The notes under the pieces are model-generated. The model worked only from the letters and a program-made list of their open reading frames with translations. It searched no databases and had not been told where the DNA came from. The position numbers and the translations under genes were made by a program. Of a stretch of 64,000 nt of DNA, positions 34,189 to 43,859 are shown piece after piece (positions within the stretch are counted from its first letter, which is position 1; each line of letters opens with the position of its first letter). The stretch is from the NCBI GenBank assembly GCA_949292785.1, contig CASFBK010000005.1:124001-188000 (forward strand). The letters are read 5' to 3'. Source of the DNA: an uncultured Eubacteriales bacterium (GTDB taxonomy: Bacteria > Bacillota > Clostridia > Lachnospirales > Lachnospiraceae).

Positions 34189-34435
34189 AAAAATGCCTTC
34201 ATCCCGTGCATTTTCATACATGGGACGAAGGCTAATGCTCCGCGTTGCCACCCAAATTGCCGCATTCCTGGACCACTCGACAGTATGTTAAGGAATACCA
34301 CCCCGTGGCTTATCACCACCGACTCTGAAAGTGGAAAGATTGTATCCTGTACCGATTCACACCCTCCATCGGCTCTCTGTTACAGCATTGCAATCGTAGC
34401 TTTCATCAAATGTCGCTTTTTATTCTTTGCTTATT
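34189..34435 (-). ncRNA. Serine T-box riboswitch
   Basis: The serS leader contains the T-box sequence TGGGTGGCAACGCGG (34240-34254), which pairs with uncharged tRNA ends, and a terminator GCCTTCGTCCC...GGGATGAAGGC with a T run (34189-34232). Stem I can be folded as CGAC/GTCG, GAAAG/CTTTC and GATTG/CAATC; the upper internal loop carries TTTCCA, so the specifier is most likely UCC (Ser). A TATAAT box lies at 34433-34438. Uncharged tRNA-Ser should allow read-through into serS. Confidence 0.92.
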
Positions 34436-34475
34436 ATAACGCGATTATTCTCTGGGCGCAAGGACTTTTTCCGAA

Positions 34476-35585
34476 TTATTCCTTGAACATTGTATTATCT
34501 GTTTCACCATCCGGTACCTGCTGCGGATAAATCTGATTTCTTCTTTCCGCAACCTGCTGTATCATCGCCTGTCTGTCCTGCTTGAACGCCTTCTGCAGTT
34601 GTTCATCATACCCGAAAAACACATACGGAAGTACATGAGCAATATGCTCCATGGCAGCCTCTGTCTTCTTCTTACTTTTCATTCCTACTTCCATTCTGCT
34701 TCCATCTGCATTTACAAATATAATTGAATATGTTTTAGCCACCGGAATCAGATTGACTGAATGTCTTAATACATGCTGATATACCCAGATGATATTTTTA
34801 CTTTCTGCAAAAAGCACCTTGGCAGCCTGCAACGCCAAAAAGTATTCCGAGGAAATGCGCATTCCATAAACCTCCGGTGTCGTCGCATAAAACTGCTCCA
34901 ATCTTGCTCTTGCCATTTCCGGACTGCCGGATGCTTCACAGTATTTCCGGATATTTTTCAAATAATTTCCCTTCAGTCCCAATATCAGCCATATAATACC
35001 AAAAATCAGGAAAAAGGCAGCCATCACCATAAAGAACACAAACTGTCCCAATGAGGATTCTCCTATGTAACCAACCTTTAAAACATAGGGCAGGAAGATT
35101 TCCTCTTCCTCCTCTGTCCATCCCAAATCAGAAATGTATGATTTATAATGCTGTCTTTCTATTCCCTCCAACGGCAGAATCGTACCAGTCACATGAATCG
35201 TTTCCATCTGCTCTAACGCCTCTGTATCTCCGTCCATATAATCCCAGGTAGCCTGCATATTGTTATCGGCTTTTGACAGATATGACTTGCTCAAAGCAAT
35301 ACCCATATATTCTGCTTCTCCTACTGGAATAAAATATTGCTTTTCTGTTGTGGTACCATTCTTTTGGGTATAGGTATAGTAATCCATGATAACATCAATA
35401 TCCGCCTCAACCCGCATGGGTGTTGTAATCTCATCTGCATATAAATCGTATAAATCTGCTTTGGGTGTCAACAGCACCTTCATACTCTCCACATTCATGG
35501 CAAGAAACAGCAGACCGATAATAAATGCAAAGACTGTTAAAATTACATACCTTGTTAGATATTTTCTCTTTAGTTTCTGAAACAT
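34476..35585 (-). CDS. Hypothetical two-span membrane protein (DUF6709-like)
   Basis: 369 residues. One span near the N-terminus (VILTVFAFIIGLLFLAMNV), an extracytoplasmic domain of about 150 residues, a second span (VFFMVMAAFFLIFGIIWLIL, about 180-200), then a cytoplasmic domain with ILPVAKTYSIIFVNADGSRM-like strands. The layout is that of a Lachnospiraceae family that I recall as DUF6709; not certain. No catalytic motif. Located between serS and the toxin/immunity locus, but not obviously part of either. Confidence 0.6.
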   Translation of the reverse strand: MFQKLKRKYLTRYVILTVFAFIIGLLFLAMNVESMKVLLTPKADLYDLYADEITTPMRVEADIDVIMDYYTYTQKNGTTTEKQYFIPVGEAEYMGIALSKSYLSKADNNMQATWDYMDGDTEALEQMETIHVTGTILPLEGIERQHYKSYISDLGWTEEEEEIFLPYVLKVGYIGESSLGQFVFFMVMAAFFLIFGIIWLILGLKGNYLKNIRKYCEASGSPEMARARLEQFYATTPEVYGMRISSEYFLALQAAKVLFAESKNIIWVYQHVLRHSVNLIPVAKTYSIIFVNADGSRMEVGMKSKKKTEAAMEHIAHVLPYVFFGYDEQLQKAFKQDRQAMIQQVAERRNQIYPQQVPDGETDNTMFKE

Positions 35586-35642
35586 TTTTCTCCTCCCTAT
35601 GGTTTCTTATCGTTTCCAGATTCCATAACATATTAGCAGTTA

Positions 35643-35722
35643 TCTCTCGTACTTGTCAATCATTGAATGTTGACTGGTAAATATACCATCCTCCCTTCAT
35701 ACTGTCTCGCTGGTTCCGCTAT
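35643..35722 (-). repeat. Truncated end of the toxin-tail/immunity array
   Basis: Just after the fourth DUF5104 gene the inter-copy spacer (AACCAGCGAGACAGTATGAA then GGGAGGATGG) starts again but stops at the base where the toxin-tail sequence would continue. It marks the downstream breakpoint of the tandem array. Confidence 0.55.
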
Positions 35723-36269
35723 TTACCAATGTCTCTCCTGCGGCTCCAGTACATAAATTCCCGGTTCATCTTCCTCATTTCTCCACTTAAATCCTTCTGG
35801 CTCTGCTTCTTCTGTCATGACTTCTATCAGATATAAACCTACTTTATCCGGTTCTAAAACTTACCTCATACTTCTTTTCACCACTTGTTACTGTATAATT
35901 ACCCGTTAATATTACTGTTATATCCCCATAATTCCTCGCCCCTGTCATACTACAATTTCCTTCAAATCCGCTTTCATTTCCTGAATAAAATTCCATCAAT
36001 TCTGCAATCTTTTCATCTATGTTTTCCACATACTCTAATGCATAGGGAGAAAATAAATCTTTCAGTTTTTCTGCATCTTGTGCTTTAAGTGCATCCATAA
36101 TAGACTGCATTGTCTCGTCCGACTGTTCTTGGTATGTTTCCTCCTCCCTCCCCATACGCTCTAACCGACTACTATGTGCACACCCTGACATGCTTAACGA
36201 TAACATACACGCCAACATTATTACTACTTTTCTCTTACCACTGATAATACGCAACCATATTTTCTTCAT
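35723..36269 (-). pseudogene. DUF5104-type immunity lipoprotein, frameshifted copy
   Basis: Fourth and most distal copy. It has a lipoprotein signal (LSLSMSGC) and the helical core MQSIMDALKAQDAEKLKDLF, then breaks off after KYEVSF. The remaining C-terminus (GLYLIEVMTEEAEPEGFKWR ... LEPQERHW) is intact in another frame down to the TAA at 35723-35725. About 25 bases corresponding to the TMPKNDE region are missing, which causes the shift. The gene would now give a 141-residue truncated lipoprotein. Confidence 0.75.
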
Positions 36270-36313
36270 CAAAACACCATCCTCCTTTCATACTATCTCG
36301 CTGATTCCGCTAT

Positions 36314-36850
36314 TTACCAATGTCTCTCCTGTGGTTCTAACACATAGATTCCCGGTTCATCTTCCTCATTTCTCCACTTAAATCCTTCTGGCTCTGCTTC
36401 TTCTGTCATGACTTCTATCAGATATAAACCTACTTTATCCGGTTCTTTTTTCAATGTGTAAACACTATTTAATATCCAAATTCCATAATTTTTCCCACCT
36501 TCTGCACTATAAAGTTCCCCTTGTCTTTCACTATCACTTCCTTGATAAAATTCCAATAGCTTCTCTATTTTTTCCTCTAAATTCTCCGCATGTTCTAAGG
36601 CATAAGTTGAAAATAAGCCTTTTAGATCTTCTACATCTCGTGCTTCCAGAGCATCTATAATAGAATTCATCATTTCCTCCCCCATGTCCTCATCTTCACT
36701 TATAACCCTTGCTCTATATTCTCCTGCACTTTCAGGATTACAACCTGATAGACTAAATATTAATACATAGCCTATCAGTAGTAATGTTACCTTTCTTTTT
36801 TTCTTATATAATCTCTTACCACTAATAATACGCAACCATATTTTCTTCAT
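36314..36850 (-). CDS. DUF5104-type lipoprotein, third array copy
   Basis: 178 residues from ATG 36850. The beginning MKKIWLRIISGKRLYKKKRK plus a hydrophobic stretch ending FSLSGC is a lipoprotein signal. The core LEARDVEDLKGLFSTYALEH and the C-terminal GFKWRNEEDEPGIYVLEPQE match the other copies. Relative to its neighbours about 19 residues are deleted in frame, exactly before EEPDK/KEPDK, removing a predicted strand. Probable immunity protein to the RHS toxin or to an older version of it. It might be fixed on the outer face of the membrane. Confidence 0.78.
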   Translation of the reverse strand: MKKIWLRIISGKRLYKKKRKVTLLLIGYVLIFSLSGCNPESAGEYRARVISEDEDMGEEMMNSIIDALEARDVEDLKGLFSTYALEHAENLEEKIEKLLEFYQGSDSERQGELYSAEGGKNYGIWILNSVYTLKKEPDKVGLYLIEVMTEEAEPEGFKWRNEEDEPGIYVLEPQERHW

Positions 36851-36894
36851 CAAAACACCATCCTTCACTTCCCACAAGCTCCCGATTCCGTTAT

Positions 36895-37482
36895 TTACCA
36901 ATGTTTTTTCTGTGGCTCTAACACATAGATTCCCGGCTCATCATCTTCATTCCTCCACTTAAATCCTTCTGGCTCTGCTTCTTCTGTCATGACTTCTATC
37001 AGATATAAGCCTACTTTATCCGGTTCTTCATCATTTTTTGGCATTGTAATAATAGTTACCTCATACTCCCTTTCACCATTCTTTATGGTATAAGTGCTAT
37101 CCAATATTAATTCCCCATAAGGTATTCCTCCCTCCGCACTACAAAGACCTCCTTCCATTTCATCATTACTTCCCTGATAAAATTCCATTAATTCCTCTAT
37201 CTTTTCGTCCAAATTCTCTGCATGTTCCAAAGCATATGGTGAAAATAATTCCTTTAAAGCTTTTACATCCTGTGCTTCCAAGGAATCTATAATAGACTGC
37301 ATCATTTCATCTGCCATATTCTGTTCATCTCTTATAACCCTTGCTCTATATTCTCCTGCACTTTCAGGATTACAACCTGATAGACTAAACATTAATACAT
37401 AGCCTATCAATAGTAATGTTACCTTTCTTTTTTTCTTATATAATCTCTTATCACTGATAATACGCAACCATATTTTCTTCAT
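36895..37482 (-). CDS. DUF5104-type lipoprotein, second array copy
   Basis: 195 residues, complete version: signal with FSLSGC, helical MQSIIDSLEAQDVKALKELF, strands TYTIKNGEREYEVTIITMPK and the conserved GLYLIEVMTEEAEPEGFKWR tail ending EPQKKHW. Its first codons overlap, in another frame, a preserved stretch of toxin tail (WCFDEENMVAYYQ followed by TGA). Expected to be exported and lipid-anchored, where it could meet an incoming toxin. Assigned to DUF5104 from memory of that family. Confidence 0.8.
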   Translation of the reverse strand: MKKIWLRIISDKRLYKKKRKVTLLLIGYVLMFSLSGCNPESAGEYRARVIRDEQNMADEMMQSIIDSLEAQDVKALKELFSPYALEHAENLDEKIEELMEFYQGSNDEMEGGLCSAEGGIPYGELILDSTYTIKNGEREYEVTIITMPKNDEEPDKVGLYLIEVMTEEAEPEGFKWRNEDDEPGIYVLEPQKKHW

Positions 37483-37527
37483 CAAAACACCATCCTCCTT
37501 TCTATACTATCTCGCTGATTCCGCTAT

Positions 37528-38097
37528 TTACCAATGTCTCTCCTGTGGCTCTAACACATAGATTCCCGGTTCATCTTCCTCATTTCTCCACTTAAATCCC
37601 TCTGGTTTTGCTTCTTCTGTCATGACTTCTATCAGATATAAACCTACTTTATCCGGTTCTTCATCATTTTTTGGCATTGTTATAAATCGTATTTCGTATT
37701 CCTGACTATCACTCATTACTGTATAAATACCATTTATTATCCACTCTCCATAATGTTGCCCTCCTTTTGCTGAACAATCCCCCTCGAATCCTTCATCACT
37801 TCCCGGATAAAACTCTATTAATTCTTCTATCTTTTCTTCGAGATTCTCTGTATGCTTTAAAGCATAAGGCGAAAATAACTCTTTCAGAGCATTAGCATCC
37901 TGTGCTTCTAAGGTCTCCATAATAGACTGCATCATCATGTCTGCCTGTTCGTAATCTTTTCTCACAGCATCCGCCATATACTCTCCCCTACTTTTATAGT
38001 GGCAACCAGATAATCCTATCATTACTATGATTCCACCTAACATCAAGGCTATATTCTTTTTCTTACCACTGATAATACGCAACCATATTTTCCTCAT
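37528..38097 (-). CDS. DUF5104-type lipoprotein, cognate immunity candidate
   Basis: 189 residues, first gene after the toxin. Its ATG (38097) lies inside the toxin gene: the two share 35 bases in different frames, so they are translationally coupled. Signal with MIGLSGC, core MQSIMETLEAQDANALKELF, full TVMSDSQEYEIRFITMPKND and the common C-terminus EPQERHW. Position and coupling make it the best candidate for immunity against the present toxin tip. The divergent middle (residues about 110-150) compared with the other copies is what one expects of specificity. Confidence 0.82.
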   Translation of the reverse strand: MRKIWLRIISGKKKNIALMLGGIIVMIGLSGCHYKSRGEYMADAVRKDYEQADMMMQSIMETLEAQDANALKELFSPYALKHTENLEEKIEELIEFYPGSDEGFEGDCSAKGGQHYGEWIINGIYTVMSDSQEYEIRFITMPKNDEEPDKVGLYLIEVMTEEAKPEGFKWRNEEDEPGIYVLEPQERHW

Positions 38098-41000
38098 CAA
38101 AACACCATCCTTTTGTTCCTTCATATCTATTAAAAAATGCTTTCCACAACTCCGGTTCCGCCGAAAAATCAATACTTCCATACACATCTAACTCACTTGC
38201 ATTTCTATCCTGATATTTCGGATTAAATCCGGTAATCCACCATTGCGGCTCATCTGGATTATAGAAAAATACCCACTCCCCATTTCTGTTATCATAGAGC
38301 TTCAACGTCATATGCAGATTAGTATCTGTAGCACAGTTTTTGTGAAATCCATCTCCATAATAAATTCCCGTCTCACATCCTGCTCCCAGATTCAAATAAT
38401 CTCCCTTCCACATCCAAATAGTATAGATTCTCCCATCCTCAAGAGTAAATGAATATCTTTCTGGTTCCATTGACGTAGCCGCATCAAACACATAATCATA
38501 AAAATCATTATATCCAAAATACTGCTGCCAACAGTCTCTATCCGCATGATACACTCCATCCCTTGTTCTGGTAAATGAAAACATATCCAGAAATGCTTCA
38601 CCGACAGGAGTCATCGTACCGATTGCCATAAAATCACTTGCATCCAATCCAAAGACTATATCCTGCTCCAGAAGTTCACGTCCTGCACCAATAAGCTCTC
38701 TCCCTTTGTCAGCAATTTGCCCTTGTATTTCGCCGGAAATATAATCCTCCCATACGATTTCTGTACTATTAAAGAAACCGGTTGTAGCTGTAATAGCCAC
38801 CTCACCTACTGCAATAGCCGTATCTTCCAACCAGCCACCGACTACCTCACTTCCAGCCTCCACAGCTTCTGTAATCTCTTCCCAACTAGGAAAAGCGCCG
38901 TCACGGTCTGCAAAGGTTAGTGGACGGTTCCAACAATAACTATATTCATTGAATGTATAAGGCGCTTTCTGTCCACCTTTTACAATATCCCTTGCTGTAA
39001 ATCTTCCTGCTTGCGGCATATATTCCCGCGCCTGGGCAAAATATGTGTCCGATACCATATCACGATAAAATCCTACATATCCAAAAGGCTGAGCCTGCTC
39101 TTGCTTCTTTTGCATGTCACTTCCAAATTCATCGAAAACATAGCTTTCCCTTATACTTCCATCCGCCTCCAGATAACGCAGTGGACTTCCCTGTTCATCT
39201 GACATGTAGTAATGCACGCCTTCTTTATCTGTTTCGCTTATGACGCTGCCATCCCATAGAAACTGGCAGATATTATCATCTTCTATCTGCTGCAACAGAT
39301 TATGATAACGTCTGGTCTGATTCAGAACAAACTCAATGTTTCTCAACGGATTTTCCGCTTCTGCCATCATCGGCAACTCTTTTTCGTTTGTGAATGTTAT
39401 CCCTTCAAACATCTGCTGTCCCACTCTTTGTCCAAGACCGTTGTAGTTATAAACAGACATTCTTCCTGCTTCATCTGCTGCCCGCCGCATGTGATTTCTA
39501 CAATCATACTCATAGATATGCTTACATGCATTATTTTCTAATACCTGAACCAGATTCCCTCGCTTATCATAAGAATAATCTATAACAGTTTCTCCTCTTA
39601 CAGAACGCATCAGCTGATTTGCTCCATCATAGAAATACTTGGTTCGAGCCTGCTCATCTTCCATAAAGCTTCGGTTTCCAAAGGCATCATAACCATATCT
39701 GCGTAACATTGCACTATCTTTTTGCGCACCAACTAAGCGGTTCAGCGCATCATACTCATAACAATACACACCGCTTTCCTCTTGTAGTCCTCTTCGCTGA
39801 CGTTCGATTTCTATCTTATTGCCTACTGCATCATACCGATATTTGATGCTCTCCAGAAGTCCTTCTTTATCCCAATGGTTAAGACTTTCCAGTGCGCCCG
39901 TGATGCCATAGGAATAATTTGTCCGCATACCATTCGGGAACAATTTCTCGCTTAACCTGCCGTTTTCATCATAAATATACCGGAACTCTCCATTTTCATC
40001 CCGCAGAGAAATCAACCTTCTCCACTGGTCATAGCTATACTCTACTTTCTTTCCGCCCGGATATTCCATAGCAACACATTGTCCTAACTTATTACGGGAG
40101 TAGAGGACTTCTCGCCCCTTTGGGTCTGTAACCTTCTCGGCTCTTCCTAATTCATCTACTTCGATTGTGGTGATTCCCAGCCAGTCGCTTATTTCTACCA
40201 GTTGTTTCAATGGGTTATAGATCAATTTTACAGAATTTCCATCGGCATATTGAATCTCAGACAACTGTCCACCCTTTGTATAACGATACTTTGTGACAAA
40301 ACCTTCTCTATCCTGTTTTTCAACCATACGTCCTCTGTTATCATACTCATAATGTTCTTCTCTTCCCAGAGCATCTACAGCTGTTTCTACATGTCCTAGA
40401 ATGTCACGTTTATATTGGGTAAAATACAGGCTTTTATTGTCTTCATTCAGCTTACATGCCTCTTCTAGTTCTTTTTCCTTACCACATTGTGAAATTTTTA
40501 ACAAATCACTCATCTCATCATAATGGTATTCTGTACAATTTCCCAAAGCGTCTATCACACGACTCAAATGTCCCGTCGGCGTATAAAAATATTGCGTCGT
40601 ATTTCCATTGGCATCTGTTGCGGAGCTTACACGACCTGTCAAATCATAGGCATAACGTTTTTTCTGTCCCTCGCTGCTCTCCATCTGTATCATTCTGTTC
40701 ATAGAATCATAAGTATAATAAAATGTATAGCCTTTCTGATTTCTGCTGCTCTTTACATTGCGATTTTTATCATAAGTATAGCTTACATAAGTTCCGTCTG
40801 CATAAGTGACCTTTTCTAACAATCCGCCCGGAAGATAATCATAAATGGTCTCTCGTCCTGCCGGGTCAGTTATCCTGCTGATTTTTCCCATGGAATTATA
40901 TTGATATGTGGTCTCGTTTCCTCTGGCGTCTATCACAGCTATCCGCTGCCCTGCCTTGTCGTATACGTTTCTTCGCACATTCCCCATGGCATCCACCGTC

Positions 41001-43489
41001 TTTATCTTCTGTCCAAACTGATTGTACGCCATATGACTCACTGCTCCGTCGGCATCTGTGAAAGCAATCAGACGATTCAGTGCATCATATTCCATTTTTA
41101 CAACTCCACCATCCGAATCCATGACTTTTGTACGATTGCCATTCTGGTCATATTCATACCGCACTTCTGCACCTTTTGCATTGATGATACGTTCCAGTCG
41201 GTTCAGCTTGTCGTAAACAAATCTTGTTTTTCCACCGTTAGCGGCTGTCTGGCAGGTCATATTCCACATTTTATCATATTCAAACAGGGTAACATTGCCC
41301 TCCTGGTCAATCACCTTACAGGGCTTATTGATTTCATTATATTCACATTGCACCCGGCTTCCATCAAAATCTTCAATACAGGTTATCTTTCCACTCTCAT
41401 TATAATAAATGTGCTTTGTATTTCCTTCTGCATTTGTTACTGCGGTAATATGTCCCCGGCGATTATAGGCATATTCCGTACGATTTCCATTTCCATCTAT
41501 GGTGGCAGTTACCTGTCCGAGCATATCATACTCATAATGGGTCTCACCACCTAAAGGTTCACGAATGGAGCTGATATTACCATGTTCATCATAAGTCAAT
41601 GCTATGACACTTCCGTCCGGCTGCCTTAGTTCGATTGGTTTTCCACGCTTATTGTAGGATACTTTAATTTCTCTTCCAAGGGCGTCTTTTCTCCGCACCA
41701 GATTTCCGTTTAAATCATACTGATTGTGCAGGAACACTTCTCCACATATCTTTATTCCGGTCATCAGCCGCATGGCATTATACGTCATTTCCAGCTTTTC
41801 TCCCATGGGATTTTCCACCATGGTCAAATTTCCGTCCTTATCATAGTCATAAATTGTCTTATTTCCTTTTTTATCTATGACCTGTGTCTTTTGATTCTGG
41901 TCGTTATAGGCATATTGTACCCGCCCATCTGCAAATACTGTCTCCACACTCCGAAAACGTTCATCATGGATATAATCAATCTCATTTCCGTTCTGCTCTG
42001 TTACATGTATCTTTCTGGCATTATCATCATATTCCAGCAGCATCTGTCCGCCATCCGGATAGGACTGTCTTGTCACACGTCCCTGATTATCGTATTCGTT
42101 ACGAATACTCTGAATATTTCTGCCATTGGTAATTCCACATATATTTCCGGCATTATCATATGTATACTGGAATGTATGATTTTCCTCGTCTCTCACTTGT
42201 ATCAGGCAGCCCGCTTCATAGGAAAGGTTCACAGAACGTCCTGTCTGGTCCGACACCTCTGATAAAAGTCCTTCCTCTCCATAGCGATAGAACAAAGCCT
42301 CTCCCGATATGCTTTTTGCCTCTGTCATTCTCCCTTCTGCATCATAAAAAAACTTCAGCCAGTTCCCGTTACGGTCTTCTACTCTGATATTTTTCCCCTG
42401 AGAATCAAAAACATATTTTATCCCAAGCTCTGTCTTATAGACCATGCCCTCCGTGGCTTCCATCAGGGTATCCCGTTTTCCTATCAAATGAGAATACTGT
42501 CCGTTTTCTTCTCTGAGAAAGGTCTCTTCCCTGCCGTCCGACCAATGCAGTACGACCCGCTGCTCTTCCTTTCTAAGATAAATCTGATAATTATGTACCC
42601 AGCCTTTTCCTAACACACTGTTTTGAGGTTCCATAGAATTATAAAACATTACAAACGCTAAGGGATAAAGTCCTTTCTGCCGCAAATACTCCCTATGATA
42701 AATAAAATTTCCGGTAGCAAGATTAATGGGGTCTCCACCATACTCACAGCTATTCTGATTCAATCCCTTTAACATTCTGATTAATTCTTTTAAAATCTCG
42801 TTCATTTGAAAGCTTCCGCAAGAAATCGACAGCCGATTCAGCAATGAACTAATGCTTGTAGACCAGCCTGCCGGCATTTGCAGCTGTTCCATCTGTGCCG
42901 CCATCACCGTCTCTAGCTCTTCTACATTATCCTGATAGGAATCCATGGCACTTTTCAGGTTCTGAAGCATCTGCTGTACTTCATGAATTTTACTAACTGC
43001 ACTATCAATCTGTGCCCCTATAGAAAATCCGGAGTAACATAGCTGTCCATTTAAATTTCTTAATGTGGATAATTGGTTTGCGTAGCTTTCATATTCCCCA
43101 ACCAGACTTCCACATAACCGGCACATTTCCTGCTTGCCACTCCAATCCAGACTGATTTGGGCTGTCCCACTGCTGTTCCCTGCACTGCCGCCTACACAAG
43201 CCGCCATGGAACCTGCCTGATTGTTCAAAGACTCCACTCTTGGCATAATCTGCTCCTGCAAAGCACGATGCATCTTGTCTAAATTGGAAATATATTTTTG
43301 AAAGTTGTCCCGCCATTCAAGTGCGTTTTCCTGGAATGTTACGGCAGACTTTCCCGACCAGTGATAACCTGTCAATTCTGTATTCGCTTGTACAATCCTT
43401 ATCTTTAGTGCATTGATTTGTTGTATAGACTGCTCCAATTTGTTAATGGTCTCCTGGAGCACAGACTTGTCAATAGAAAATTTCTTCAT
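38063..43489 (-). CDS. WXG-RHS polymorphic toxin with DUF4474-like tip
   Basis: 1808 residues. Residues about 1-95 are a WXG100-type helical hairpin with W44-S-G46 (type VII secretion signal). After a helical stretch, GGDPINLATGNF near residue 250 opens a DUF6531 domain. From about 340 to 1450 come dozens of YD/RHS repeats (for example YDKDGNLTM, YEYDALNRL). The RHS core ends with QAREYMPQAGRFTARD...YSYCWNRPLTFADRDG near 1528, the usual cleavage border. The last 280 residues are the variable tip, with YTIWMWKGDYLNLGAGCETG and QWWITGFNPKYQD, which I recall as DUF4474, activity unknown. Delivered by a T7SS not in this window and neutralised by the downstream lipoproteins, by inference. Confidence 0.9.
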   Translation of the reverse strand: MKKFSIDKSVLQETINKLEQSIQQINALKIRIVQANTELTGYHWSGKSAVTFQENALEWRDNFQKYISNLDKMHRALQEQIMPRVESLNNQAGSMAACVGGSAGNSSGTAQISLDWSGKQEMCRLCGSLVGEYESYANQLSTLRNLNGQLCYSGFSIGAQIDSAVSKIHEVQQMLQNLKSAMDSYQDNVEELETVMAAQMEQLQMPAGWSTSISSLLNRLSISCGSFQMNEILKELIRMLKGLNQNSCEYGGDPINLATGNFIYHREYLRQKGLYPLAFVMFYNSMEPQNSVLGKGWVHNYQIYLRKEEQRVVLHWSDGREETFLREENGQYSHLIGKRDTLMEATEGMVYKTELGIKYVFDSQGKNIRVEDRNGNWLKFFYDAEGRMTEAKSISGEALFYRYGEEGLLSEVSDQTGRSVNLSYEAGCLIQVRDEENHTFQYTYDNAGNICGITNGRNIQSIRNEYDNQGRVTRQSYPDGGQMLLEYDDNARKIHVTEQNGNEIDYIHDERFRSVETVFADGRVQYAYNDQNQKTQVIDKKGNKTIYDYDKDGNLTMVENPMGEKLEMTYNAMRLMTGIKICGEVFLHNQYDLNGNLVRRKDALGREIKVSYNKRGKPIELRQPDGSVIALTYDEHGNISSIREPLGGETHYEYDMLGQVTATIDGNGNRTEYAYNRRGHITAVTNAEGNTKHIYYNESGKITCIEDFDGSRVQCEYNEINKPCKVIDQEGNVTLFEYDKMWNMTCQTAANGGKTRFVYDKLNRLERIINAKGAEVRYEYDQNGNRTKVMDSDGGVVKMEYDALNRLIAFTDADGAVSHMAYNQFGQKIKTVDAMGNVRRNVYDKAGQRIAVIDARGNETTYQYNSMGKISRITDPAGRETIYDYLPGGLLEKVTYADGTYVSYTYDKNRNVKSSRNQKGYTFYYTYDSMNRMIQMESSEGQKKRYAYDLTGRVSSATDANGNTTQYFYTPTGHLSRVIDALGNCTEYHYDEMSDLLKISQCGKEKELEEACKLNEDNKSLYFTQYKRDILGHVETAVDALGREEHYEYDNRGRMVEKQDREGFVTKYRYTKGGQLSEIQYADGNSVKLIYNPLKQLVEISDWLGITTIEVDELGRAEKVTDPKGREVLYSRNKLGQCVAMEYPGGKKVEYSYDQWRRLISLRDENGEFRYIYDENGRLSEKLFPNGMRTNYSYGITGALESLNHWDKEGLLESIKYRYDAVGNKIEIERQRRGLQEESGVYCYEYDALNRLVGAQKDSAMLRRYGYDAFGNRSFMEDEQARTKYFYDGANQLMRSVRGETVIDYSYDKRGNLVQVLENNACKHIYEYDCRNHMRRAADEAGRMSVYNYNGLGQRVGQQMFEGITFTNEKELPMMAEAENPLRNIEFVLNQTRRYHNLLQQIEDDNICQFLWDGSVISETDKEGVHYYMSDEQGSPLRYLEADGSIRESYVFDEFGSDMQKKQEQAQPFGYVGFYRDMVSDTYFAQAREYMPQAGRFTARDIVKGGQKAPYTFNEYSYCWNRPLTFADRDGAFPSWEEITEAVEAGSEVVGGWLEDTAIAVGEVAITATTGFFNSTEIVWEDYISGEIQGQIADKGRELIGAGRELLEQDIVFGLDASDFMAIGTMTPVGEAFLDMFSFTRTRDGVYHADRDCWQQYFGYNDFYDYVFDAATSMEPERYSFTLEDGRIYTIWMWKGDYLNLGAGCETGIYYGDGFHKNCATDTNLHMTLKLYDNRNGEWVFFYNPDEPQWWITGFNPKYQDRNASELDVYGSIDFSAEPELWKAFFNRYEGTKGWCFDEENMVAYYQW

Positions 43490-43500
43490 TTTTCTCCCCC

Positions 43501-43842
43501 TTATCTATTATTTCTTCTCTCTTCCTCTTGTTTTCTATGATAATCTCTATCTTCACTTTGCATCCACTTACATGTATTTTCCAGGCGTTTTTTCTCACCT
43601 TCACAATCGCTCAGCATCTGGCTTCGCAAATTACTGATGGGATGATTCAGTTTCTGTTCACTGGATGTAAGTTCCCCAATATTTTGCGGTGTAATAGATA
43701 CACCACTCACACTGGCAAGATTATTTAATCCATTATTAATACTACTATCTTCTTGTTCCAACTGTGTCAGCTGACGAATCATTTGACCCAAAGTTGAAAT
43801 ATCTCTGCTGCATCTGCTTATCTCAGAACAACGACATCTCAT
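43501..43842 (-). CDS. Small helical protein of the toxin operon
   Basis: 113 residues, mostly helical: STLGQMIRQLTQLEQEDSSI in the first half and EGEKKRLENTCKWMQSEDRD in the second, rich in Glu, Lys and Arg at the end. It lies between the WXG100 gene and the toxin gene, 11 bases before the toxin start. Small proteins at this position in LXG/WXG toxin operons act as targeting chaperones that pair with the toxin N-terminus, a likely role here. Not recognised as a named family with certainty. Confidence 0.7.
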   Translation of the reverse strand: MRCRCSEISRCSRDISTLGQMIRQLTQLEQEDSSINNGLNNLASVSGVSITPQNIGELTSSEQKLNHPISNLRSQMLSDCEGEKKRLENTCKWMQSEDRDYHRKQEEERRNNR

Positions 43843-43859
43843 TTTCTACCCCTCCTTAT

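Noticed and set aside
34134-34319. Extended N-terminus of serS by 62 codons
   Set aside because: The extra frame is the T-box terminator and T-box sequence read by chance; the ATG at 34133 has the proper ribosome site and family start.
40901-42262. Several plus-strand frames over 100 codons opposite the RHS gene
   Set aside because: Periodic YD repeats in the toxin leave the opposite strand open; the predicted peptides are repetitive and lack starts.
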